20,215 nucleotides of DNA, from assembly GCA_009801015.1 (NCBI GenBank), contig VHZZ01003890.1:36258-56472 (forward strand). The letters are read 5' to 3'. Both the position numbers and the translations under genes were made by a program. Under the pieces are notes generated by a model that was given only the letters and a program-made list of their open reading frames with translations, made no database searches and was not told the DNA's origin. Of this stretch, positions 1-11,314 are shown one piece after another. The stretch is from Silene noctiflora (taxonomy: Eukaryota > Streptophyta > Magnoliopsida > Caryophyllales > Caryophyllaceae). Numbering within the stretch: position 1 is the first letter of the stretch; each line of letters begins with the position of its first letter.

Positions 1-415
1 GAGGGGGGGTATGCATTATGACAAGTGAAATACCAAAAACAGGAAGTGGAAGAAATCAAAGAAATTGACCAAAAAGGGAAAATGGAAGAAGCAATTAAAA
101 AGAGGGACTATATTCGTGTTTCTTCCAGTCTTTTGTTCTAGCTATACTTGCGTGTATACTCAATATTGAATTCATGTTAAATCTGTGTTTGCTAAACTAA
201 GCACTTTCTTAGTTGGCCAGTTGGCCTTATTGGTATTTCAAAATATACTAAATTTTAGAATGCTTTTGTTGTTTCTTTCTATGTGTTACATGGGAAACTG
301 CAAAGTTTTATTGAGTATTTACCATGGCACTAAAAGAGGAGTGGACAGTTATGGGGAATTGTGAAAGCAGTGTTTTATACCAGATAATGCAGTCCAATGA
401 ATATTATTACTGCAG
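1..415 (+). other. Intron sequence upstream of first visible exon
   Basis: This stretch has no open reading frame matching the upstream part of the protein. It ends in an acceptor (ttactgcag) directly before the split Asp codon at 416, so it is the 3' part of an intron at least 415 bp long. I see no repeat or element boundary in it. Confidence 0.7.
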
Positions 416-3400
416 ATATTGAAGTGCTTGTGATAATGGTCACCAACGAAGCTCAAGCAGAAAGTGTCCTTTTTGGAGACTTAGGCGCAGTGCAAGGTAC
501 GTCTTTAACCAAGTTCATGTGTGCTTAAGAGAGTCTTAATCTATGCTATCTGTTTCTTTTTTGTTTTTGTTTTTTCCGAAAAAAGTGTTGTTAAAAGTTA
601 AACAGGTTCATTTCCAAATGCTGAATGTATTTTTCAAAAGAGGCCATCAACGATTAAACATACACTACAAATACAGAAAATGAACTTAGATTTCAGATCT
701 CAAGAAGAAGAGAAACCTAACACATTAGTGCAAACGAATTTTAAATTAGGGCCTCATTGGTCTCACCCGTGGCTTTGTGTTTGTTATCGCATTTGCTACC
801 AATACCACATTTTGTACCATGATCTGTAAGGACACTTGATACCTGGTTCAAAACTAAGTGTTGACCCTCCCTAGTCCCTCCCTGGAAATCAATCTGATTG
901 CATTTCTGGTATGGTTTTGAGTTTTGATTTCAAACTCAAACTAACATCAAGCTGTATTGGTCATACTACATCTGTTGAAAAGAGTGCTCTAAATTAATGG
1001 CATTATCTTACATATACTTTGTTAATGTTGAACCTAATAATTAGGATTAATTGCTAATAAGTTTTACTTTTAAAACGAGTGGGATGTAATTCTTGTTTTA
1101 TAGTCTTTAACTGCTTCTTATTAGCATAAATAATCTGATATAAGGCTTCAGGGCCTTTAGTATGTTAACTCAGTTTAGCAAATCTTCATAGTTTTCGTTT
1201 CTCTGCTTAGATAACTCATAATATCTTTCCTGTTTGATAAATAATGGATCTTGCTCTATACAATTAATGTGTTAATTGCCACCATGGCTCCACCCAATCT
1301 TAATACTCCCTCCCTCCATTTATTTAAATGGGGACTTCTTGACCCTAACAATATTTGTGCCATGTTTCTGAAAACAAAATTGACTTAAGTTCTCGCATAT
1401 TTCAGCTCTTTCACCAGGAGCGTCTGTTATCCTTTCGTCTACTGTTTCACCGGCATATGTGAGCCAGCTAGAGCAACGTTTGCAAGGTATCTTCTATTTG
1501 TAGTTTATCATTCTATATTTCAATTATACATCTGATTGAGGATCTTTCTCACCTGACGTTGTTGTGTGCTTTCCACGTGTTTCACCGCTTCCCTCAAAAC
1601 AAGATAACCCATCTTACATTTTAGTGGATTGACTTGCGTAACTATATTCTCATTTTATTTGCTGGAAGTGCATACATTTATATTTCCGGTGCATACTGCA
1701 ACTAGAACATTTGTTCCTGGATTACTCTTTTTTTTTTTAAATGTAATTCTCTATTGGTGCTACTTGCTTTCTATATTTGATAACGCTAGCACCATGGGAG
1801 ATGTGGTGGCATTGTGGTAACTTGTAGTCTTGTGCTACTTCTATCTAATTTTATTGCCACCACTTGACCGTTTATCTGATGTTCACTTGTGAATACAGGC
1901 AATAAGCTGAAACTCGTGGATGCCCCTGTTTCTGGTGGTGTTGTGAGGGCTTCTGCAGGAACACTTACGGTGAGTCCATCTATAAGTTTATGCTCTCAAG
2001 TTAACGAACTATGATCAGATAATCAAGTGTTGTCACTCTAGTTTCTGTAAGCTGTAAATAGTACACACTCAACTTTAGTAAATAATTGATAGCTAGCCAG
2101 ATTGATGACTTATTTTCATTTAGCTTACTTTGCATTCCATAAACACAGTTGAAGGAGGGCGAGTCTTTTATAATAAAATCTAGTGCAGTTTGGAATGCTT
2201 GTGGCAGTATCTTTACTTCCGCTCAAAGTTCCCGTGTGATATTGGATTCTTAGTGTCTTAATACTTAAGCAATTGGCGATTTCTTAATCTATATCCACAT
2301 TTTCCTCAGGTAATGGCATCAGGAACAGACGAAGCGCTAGAGTACTGTGCATCTGTACTTGCTGGTAGGTTGAATATAATGCTTTCAATACAGTAGTCTT
2401 TCCTTGGCGAAGAATTCACTAGTCCTCTCTGTTTCTTCACAGCACTAAGTGAGAAACTTTATATCATAAAGGGAGGATGTGGATCTGGAAGGTAAGTCTG
2501 ATATTTTAACTTGTGCTGGATTTTTTTTCCATTGCCGTGTGAGAGTCTATGAAGTTAATAATACGGATACTGATCTTGTAGAAAAGTTGTTTCTGAGGCC
2601 ATATTTTTTGCAAGCTTCATGTCAATAGACGAGAACCAGCGGTTAAGTTTTTCGAAGTTTTTAGTTAAATTTTTCGAATTTTTTCCGAGTGTCCCTTATA
2701 TTATTACCCATCCCCCCCTAAAAATTTTCGCCCCCCCGAACTCAAATCCTGCCTCCGCCACTGACGAGAACTAATTTTCTGTACTGTATACGTTGCTTTG
2801 ACAGAGACCAATCAACCAGTGCTTATGTATATCACTATATCTTGTGCACATTTTCACTTAAATCTTACGTATGATGGTTTAATGTTTCCAATTTCTTCTT
2901 GAATTCCTTTCCCACTGGCTAGGTGGACATTGACGGTCCTCTTAGAGTAGGATGAATCAAACAAGAAGCTGTCCCGTTAGATGGAAGGAACAAAAATTTC
3001 TACTAGAGCCCTGTAAATATTCCGTTCGAAAACCTTCTGGCAATTTTAAAAATTATATTGTCTTGCAGTCTGATATTTTACCGATTCATATTTATAGAAA
3101 AAAGTTTCTTAGAGTAGCCGATCCTTTTAGGTTTAAGTGAAGCCATGTTTGTTGAGAATTTGAAGGGGTAACTTTATAAACCAGCCACAAATCATAAAGT
3201 GAGCATTTTTATGTTGTTAGATAATCCTTTTACTGTTACCGGTTACCCCTTACCAAGGACTATTCTGACATTTACTAATTGATGTTTATAGAGCTATCTA
3301 TTATACACTAAAGTATTACTTCTTTAATAAACATTGTTGGACTAACACCGTAATTCTTTATGTTTAGCTGTGTAAAGATGGTTAATCAATTACTTGCTGG

Positions 3401-6400
3401 AGTTCACATAGCATCAGCGGCTGAGGCTTTGGCCTTTGGAGCTCGCTTGGGTCTGTACACTAGAGATTTGTTCCATTTTATCACCAGTAGTGCAGGAACT
3501 TCTTGGTAACTATGACCACCTGAAACTAATTGTATTGTTGTATGTTTCTTTGCCATGTTTTAGTAGCTTCTTCTGTGTATGCAATTCAGCTCGGTCATAA
3601 ATAAGTACATAGTAATGCCTGGAAGTTAGAACAAACACAACATCATTTAATCAGATTCTTAATTATAAATAATGTAGGGAGGCTGTAAAGTATTAGAGAA
3701 GATAACTTTTGCCAAAGAGAAACTATTTCAAATTGTTTCTCAGAAAATAGTCAATAGAAAAAACAACAGCATTGTGAAATATCTCTGTAAATTATTATAT
3801 GTTAATATGTTTGCATTTGTCTTCTCGTATTTTTTTCTTTGTTAACTACAATCAGAACTGTATATATTCTGGGCTGTCTCATTAGTTAGATAAAAAAATT
3901 CAGTCCCCTTGTTGCAAAAAATTGCTCCCATTACTTGACTTGTCTTACTTTGGTCATCCTTGATAGATGTCTTTTACTCTTTTATTAAACATGCCCATTC
4001 AATTAAATTACCTAGCTCTTATTATTACACTGTTTGTTTATTTCTCACTTTATTATCACTCTTTGATATCTGTGAAAAGTCAGTTATGACAAGTGATAAT
4101 TGTTGCATATCTTATTCCTTACTGTGTCTATCGTATAACAACACTTGTTTTCATTATTTACTTAAACTACCTGTGTGCTTTTAAGGATGTTGGAAAATCG
4201 TGGTCCGCACATGGTGAACAATGATTTCACACCTTATTCTGCACTCAATATCTTTGTGAAAGATCTGGTGAGCAGAACCTACATCTGGAAATCCATTCAT
4301 TTTAATCATTCTAATTGCAAAGCATAGGAACTACAATATCAAACAATTTCAGGGAATTATATCTCATGAAGGTTCTTCACGGAAAATACCACTTCATGTA
4401 GCTGTTACTGCTCATCAGTTATTTCTTTCAGGTATTGACATTTGAGCCAATTATTTTCTCATAAATATGGGTTCTATAACAAGAACTAGAACAAAAATAA
4501 GGTTAACCTATTACCTTTAAGTCTTCCGCCTATTGTGGACGTGGGGGATCGGATGTATGAAACCTTACCGTTGTTTTATAAAGACAAAGGTTGTTTCATA
4601 ATTACGCGAGATAATTTTGCATCAAAGTTTACATCAAGAAGCTGCTGGTTCACAATAGAAGTGTAGACAAAATCTATTGTGCCATTTTGCTAATCCCATC
4701 ATATTGTAATGCTAAAGAGTAGTGAGTCTCTAGCTCCATTGAAAATTCTTGGACCGTTAAAGGCCACTTATCAAGTGGAATTCCTCCTTCATAAGGTGTA
4801 ACCTTTGTTTTTTTGTCGATGTATAGTTTATTTAGGTCCATTTCCATCCACTTCTTCGTTTCTATTCTGTATATGGGAAGGGTGGGTTAGCCGAGTTTAC
4901 ATACAGCACCAACCATTTGTGTGCTGGGAGTCGTGTTTTACTGACGTGGTCCTTTATAGTAAACCTTCTCTTTATATCTGAACAATAATTTCTATTAATA
5001 GGTTCTGCAGCTGGGTGGGGCTCTTTAGATGACGCTGCTGTGGTCAAGGTACAAAAACATGCATTTCTTGTTCTTCTTGTTGAAAAGATCAGTTGAGTTG
5101 CCGGATACACCCAACCCAGCAAGATGCGTTTCTGTTCAATTTATTTTATCATGGCATTTACTTAACATACACTCCCTCCATTTCACTATAATCTTCTTGT
5201 TACTTTTGGGCACAATATTTTAGGGAAATGGAATATGTGATTCTTATTGAAAGAGGGTGTGTGGGGGTAAGAGCTGGGGTAATATTAGCCATATATTTTG
5301 TGTCAAAAAGGAAAAAGAAAGAACATAGAGAAAAGACCCCCAAAAAAGGAGGAAGATCTTAGTGAAATGAAGGGAGTATTTAACAAACAATGTACAATAG
5401 TTCGTGTATGAAATATGGCATATTCATAGCGACACAGGCAACATTGGTTGTAAAAGAAGCTGAATGTGTGATACTCTAGCTGTCAAGTGCATGGTTTAAA
5501 ATCACGATTTTGGTAGCGATAGCGGTCGTCGTAATGGTGTTGCAGCCCAGGTCGCGGTTATCGCGGTGACATTTATTTTAAAAGCGTTTGTTAATGAATT
5601 ATCTCATCTTATATCTATATATAAAATTAGATTGAAGTATTGTGGATACGCCACGTGTCATTTCAGCCTTGGCATTAATTACAGCTAAATTAATAAATAA
5701 ATGTTGCATAGATTTCACGAGCATATTAATTAGTACTAGGGGGTGTTTGGTTGGAGCTTTTTGGAATGGATTGAAATGGATTCAGTCCATTCCAATGTTT
5801 GGTTGGAGCATTTTGGAATGATGTTTGGTTGGAGCATTTTGGAATGAAGTTAGATACCTGATGCATTCTAACTCTATTCCAACCCCTTGGAATCTCATAC
5901 CCACTTCTCCCCCCAAGTTTCCAACTCCATTCCATCCATCACACTATTATTCCCATTCCCGGATTGAACCAAACAACTTTAAACATGTATGGGGTTCTAA
6001 CTCCACAACTCCTTGGATTTAGAGTCCATTCCATTCCATTCCTAATGTTTGAACCAAACTACCCCTTAATATACGTTCATCATATTACATTCAACAAGTA
6101 AGGTACATCAATTCTAATTTTCATGAAAAAAAACATTTTGAGAATAATTTTGAAACTTAAAACAGTTGCATTTATCGAAAAAATGATTTCATATGAGTAT
6201 AATTTCATTATATTTATTAAATATTTTGAGATATAAAGAACTGATTGAGTGCCCTCACAACATTTTCCATTCAACAAAAAAGTATATGGAGAAAATCAAA
6301 AACCTACACCGTTAAAATATTTTGAGATATAAAGAACAATTAATCAAGTGTCGATTTTTTTCTTATTTTTAATTTACCTGATACATTTCGAGATATCTCT

Positions 6401-9400
6401 TATCTGCGGCTTTTGATACCGATGCATCTCGGCCTATACAAGTCGTATCAGACGAGATTTTAAACTCTGTGTTAGTGTGTGGTATGGGATTTATCGATTA
6501 AGCAATGCTGCTATGCCATACAGACTACAGCCAGAGTATCAGTCTGTAATTTCTGGTCTGGCAATGCTATGGCATACAGATTACAACCAGAGTAGCTGTC
6601 TGTATGGACTGGTCTGGCCTGGCATTTAGGAAGATCTTGTAAAAAGAAAATAAATCGAGTAATAATAGTTCTTAGCAACAAATTTATGATATTGCTATAT
6701 CTTTATTGACTTATAAGATAGTCTTGGTTAATTTTTCATATCCTGCCACTATGGGTTTGAGCATAGCTTGCTAACTTTTGATTTCCTTTTGCTGTCTCTA
6801 TTTAGTTTTACGAACACCTCACAGGTGTCAAAGTTGAAGGAAAGCTTGCGGTTCTCAATAAAGAATATGTCCTAAAATCGCTTGTTCCTGAGTGGCCTGT
6901 GGATCCAATTAATGACATAGTGAAGCTTTGTGAGAACAATATAAAGCCCTTGGTAGTTCTTGATGATGATCCCACTGGAACACAGACTGTTCATGATATT
7001 GATGTTCTCACGGAGTGGTTAGTAGTACCTCTGTCCGCTCATCAGATATTTTATGTTTCCTTTTGGATCTTTATTTACGTTAGCTCATTCAAATGGGGTA
7101 CATATCCAACTTTTATTTTTCACCACACAACACTTGCTTAAAACGGGAACGTAAACCATCTCATGTATTAAGATTGGTGCTGTATCTGTGCAGTGTGCAC
7201 TAGCCTGAAGTTCTGGAGTGTAAACCAAGTTACTTCTAGTTTTCTTAAAAGTAAATTCTTTATGGATTTATGTTGACTAGGGACATAATTTCGGAATAAT
7301 GCAATTGCCTTTTGCTTTCGTTTAGGAATGTAAACTCCCTAATTGAGCAATTCCAGAAGAAGCCTAAATGCTTTTTCATTTTAACAAACTCAAGGGCTCT
7401 CGGTCCTGATAAGGTATTTGTTCTTTAGATTATTTTTGCATGTGATATAATTTTTTTTACAGGAATGTATAACTATATCTAGCATAAATTACTGGATCTC
7501 TCTGATTGGACCATTATTTAATTTCATTCAGGCTAGTAATCTGATTGTTGAAATATGCACGAACTTAAAGAGTGCGGCTAAAACTGCTGATAGTGCCGAG
7601 TTTACAGTAGTATTAAGAGGCGATTCAACTCTAAGAGGGCACTTCCCTGAGGTAAGACTTTTATACTTATTATGCGAATTTAACCTTTATGAAAGCATAT
7701 TATCGAAAATAAGGCTCTTTTCGTCAGCTACTAGCATCCAGCTTTTAGCTCTAGTTAATGTGAAATTTTGGCTAGTGTATCATATGCTGAACGTTGAGAT
7801 AGACTACCATATAGGACTAAGGAAAGAATAATGTTGAAAGAGATAATGTCATTGTGTGTTGGGTAAGGGTTAGACCTTGCTAAACATGACCAAACCCATA
7901 CTACCCACAGTGAGCTTGTGGCCGTGTGCAGTTTGTAAATTGCTAGGGGAGTCTAATCAACGTGTTAGTTAATTGGTACTTTTATGGTTTTATTATTCCT
8001 CCTCTTTGTATATGTAACTCTAGCTACTTGGACAGGAAGTAGACGCTGTGGTTTCAGTTCTTGGGCACATTGATGCATCAATCATCTGCCCGTTCTTTCT
8101 TCAAGGAGGTCGGTTTACTATAGGAGATGTACACTATGTTGCAGAATCTGACCGGTAAATAATTTGTCTTGTTGAGTTCAGGTGGTGAGTAGCTTTATAA
8201 CGTCTAAAGTTGTGCTAAAATGTTATCTTAGGCTTATTCCTGCTGGAGATACGGAGTTCGCTAAAGATTCTGCTTTTGGATACAAGTCTTCAAATCTTCG
8301 TGAGGTTTGACTTGGAACATGACTAAACAGGGCCTCTAGTTAAGTCTATGCATGCCATTTACTTTGCTTTCAACTTTCGACTTGTTTTATTGAAGTGGGT
8401 TGAGGAGAAGACAAAAGGGCGTATTGCCTCAAGCAATGTTGCTTCCGTTTCTATTGATCTCATACGTAATGGAGGTCCAGATGCTGTTTGTGAGTACCTG
8501 TGCAACTTGGAGAAGGTGAGTGGTAGGCATTTTCACATAGGCCGTTCTCCTGTTAGCTAGACTCTATATTCATCGAAATTATCAATAACTCTACTAATGG
8601 CATGTTATTGTGCCCTGCATGAACATCAGAACATGCATGTCATGATAAATTTAGTTTTAGATTTGATTTAAGACTCTAGACATACATGCAGTGGTGGATT
8701 TAGAAACATTGAAGTTTATTTCATTCCTAGTGGAACCTCTTTCCTAAGATACATATTATTGCTAAAGTATCTACACAAATCAAATGTTTAAAATCAAGAG
8801 AGAAACTCTAATCACCAATAATTTTTTAAATACTCATAAATTAAATTAGAATTTCCAAATAAACTTAGATATAAAAATATTTGCCAAAGCGTAAATTAGG
8901 GAGAATACAAAAATTTAGATGTAAAAGCAAATCATTAGCAAGCATTCAATCGATACTTATTAAGTGAAAATGAAGTTCAACTGCACTAAAGAGAGATTAT
9001 AGTTTTTTCTAATATCATCAGGAGTATGAAGTCACAATGTTTTAACAGGCTTTGAGATCTAATTTGATTTTATGGGAATATGAGGGGACCACATGCTTTC
9101 CGCCAAGGGCGTTTAGGTCAGGGCATAACATTTACCTAACAGTATGTATGTCTCCTAGAAAATAACATTTAAGAAGATTTGATTTGAGGCTCCTCATACA
9201 GACGATTATTAATTAAAAACGCTTCCGAGAAGCTCATATGTGTTTCTTGAAACATATCTTTTGTCAAGCTTCATCCTGAGTCCCAGAAGCTTCATCAAAC
9301 AGGCAGTCCTTATTCTTTTATTTTACTATGCCTAGCCTTAGCAAACACGTGGATTATTAGCAAATGTCCTGATCACATCATTTAGAAAATGATACTTGAC

Positions 9401-11279
9401 ATCCGCAAGAGTTTCTATTATAACTTTTATACATCTCCATTTACGTAATAATGTGAACTATGTGCAGAAAATGATGAAACAGGGGGCAACATGCATAGTA
9501 AATGCAGCTAGTGAAAGAGACATGTCTGTCTTTGCTTCCGGGATGATGTTGGTGAGTTTTCTTCCACTATCTTGCAGTACTATTATCGCTGTTATCTTGC
9601 TATGAGAGAATGATGTCAGAACTATAATCTTTTGTATTCTCCTATGTGGATTTACTTCCCTAGGCGGAGCTACAGGGAAAGAGTTTTCTATGCCGCACAG
9701 CTGCTAGTTTTGTTTCCGCTAGAGTTGGGTTAAGATCAAGGCCTCCCGTTTCACCAAAGGATCTAAGAGTACATGAGGAAAGGGCTGGTGGTCTAATTAT
9801 TGTGGGATCGTATGTCCCCAAAACTACAAAACAGGTGATCATGAGTACACTATACACTATATTTTATGAATGGACTTCATGGTTTCAATATTGGGTGTGT
9901 CCATGAATAAATTTCGCAATCGGAATCCTTACAATTTCATATGTCGTTTCTGGTCATTACAGTTCCTGACCCCTTACTTTCCATGAACTTGCATTTCAAT
10001 TCCATGTTTATCATTTCCTTAATTCTTGTGCCAAACAAACTAGGAAGTTTATTCATAGATGAAGTATGTGTTCTTGTTATTTCTGTTTGAATTGTATACA
10101 TATTTATGTGTGTGAGATGCTTCTTTGTATCACATGTTTCTTCGTAGGTTGATGAACTCAAAGCGCAGATGGGCAATGCATTAAAATGGATTGAGGTTAT
10201 CTATATTTCTTTTTTTCCATGTTAAAAAAGAGGGGTTTTTTCTATTATTATTGTATATCTTTCCAAAATATTTTTTGCTATTTGACTAACATGGGAGAAG
10301 AATGTTACGATAAGATAACAATAAACTAAGTAGTGTGCTGTGTTCATATAATCGTATTGCATAAAAATTAATATATTTCACTGCCACGAGAGGGTATTTG
10401 ATTATTCTTATTGTTTTACACAGATTTCAGTTGATGAAGTAGCGTTGAAATCACCAGCAGCGAGAGAAAAAGAAATCAACCTAGCTGCAGAATTGGCTGA
10501 TATGTTCCTTAGGTCTGCTATGGATACTGTAATAATGACCAGCCGACAGCTCATTGTTGGGAGAAGTAAGTCAACTTTTGCCTCATTTTGTTTTGTTTTG
10601 TTAATTATTACTTGCATTACTAAATTTTCTCCGTCCATTCTAGTGGATGTCATTAAGTTTTCCATAGTACAGTAATATTAAGGAGAATCCGTGTATCAAT
10701 TGTACTCCATAGATTGCGAACTCTATTAGATCATGCAGGAGAGAATGGACTATTGGACCATCCTCTTAGCATTCTCTGTGCTCTAAGAGGATGTCCTCAC
10801 TATTGCGAAACATATGTTGAATATCCTCTTCTAAAGCGGAAGTGAATCACTTCCTCTAATTTTAGAGGGGAGGGAACATTGTCCCTTGTGTCGGCTAACC
10901 AACCAATATATGCCATGTGGACAACATTTCCTTTTTTCTTTTTATAAAAGTCGAGAGTAGTAATTAATGTAAGATAGAGGTATCATAAGGGGATTCTCTC
11001 CATTATGGGAAAAAAAATAGAAGAGATAACGAAGAGGATTGAGATAGTGGGAAATGAGGTGAATGAAAGAGAAAGTGAGGTGCCAAAATGAGAGAAAGGC
11101 GGAGCAAAAATAAGAGGAAGATAACATCCTCTCTATTGTGGATGATCTTATACACAATAGTCTACTTAGTTTGAAAAACGTATCTCAGGCGTTCTTAAGC
11201 CCAAACACCTCGGTGCACCTTATCCGCGTCATGTAGATAAGGCCAAGGCGCATTACTTTGCCATTTTAATATATTTTCC

Positions 11280-11314
<35 letters not shown>

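Larger units (their letters stand above)
416..6946 (+). other. 3-hydroxyisobutyrate dehydrogenase-like module, partial (exons 1-10)
   Basis: Exons 1-9 and the first part of exon 10 encode the second half of a beta-hydroxyacid dehydrogenase domain. Visible marks are the end of the NAD-binding fold (IEVLVIMVTNEAQA at residues 1-14, then LSSTVSPA), the substrate-binding motif DAPVSGG (61-67), the glycine-rich stretch GGCGSGS, and the helix CVKMVNQLLAG in which Lys115 and Asn118 sit where this family keeps its catalytic Lys and Asn. The C-terminal helical domain ends with GWGSLDDAAVVKFYE (about 216-230). The family oxidises 3-hydroxy acids with NAD(P). The cofactor-binding glycine loop is not in the window, so the module cannot be judged complete. 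In the homologous plant protein two such modules stand in tandem; position next to DUF1537 suggests this is the second copy. A linker of about 45 residues follows. Confidence 0.85.
6947..9551 (+). other. DUF1537 / four-carbon acid sugar kinase N-terminal module (exons 10-16)
   Basis: Begins in exon 10 at PLVVLDDDPTGTQTVHD (residues 275-291), the hallmark first strand and Asp-rich loop of the DUF1537 (OtnK/DtnK/YgbK-like) sugar-acid kinases. The second signature LRGDSTLRGHFPE is at 355-367, and CPFFLQGGRFTIGDVHYV starts at 385. GFGY-like substrate-side sequence follows (FAKDSAFGYKSSNLRE, exon 14). Exon 16 gives CIVNAASERDMSVFASGM (480-497). All conserved acidic and glycine residues I expect are present. 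In bacteria these enzymes phosphorylate four-carbon acid sugars such as 3-oxo-tetronate or threonate with ATP; the plant substrate is not known to me. The ends of exons 10-15 give phases 2, 0, 0, 2, 0 and 0, all matched by the next exon. Confidence 0.9.

Noticed and set aside
2952..3140. 62-codon frame that might be organelle DNA or a broken gene
   Set aside because: I could not match it to a known plastid or mitochondrial gene, and no domain is visible.
4862..5122. 86-codon minus-strand frame
   Set aside because: It overlaps exon 9 of the real gene on the other strand and has no family features.
6219..6337. 23-bp exact direct repeat (6219-6241 and 6315-6337) as a target-site duplication
   Set aside because: The intervening 73 bp lack inverted ends or other element marks, and the repeat is AT-rich; it is longer than known duplications of this kind.
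6899..7141. 80-codon plus-strand frame starting in exon 10
   Set aside because: The first part is real kinase sequence in frame with upstream codons, the rest is intron read-through past the GTTAGT donor at 7018.
8689..8760. A full hAT element starting at CAGTGGTGGATTTAG
   Set aside because: No opposite CCACTG end or 8-bp duplication was found in the intron, so only a possible remnant is noted.
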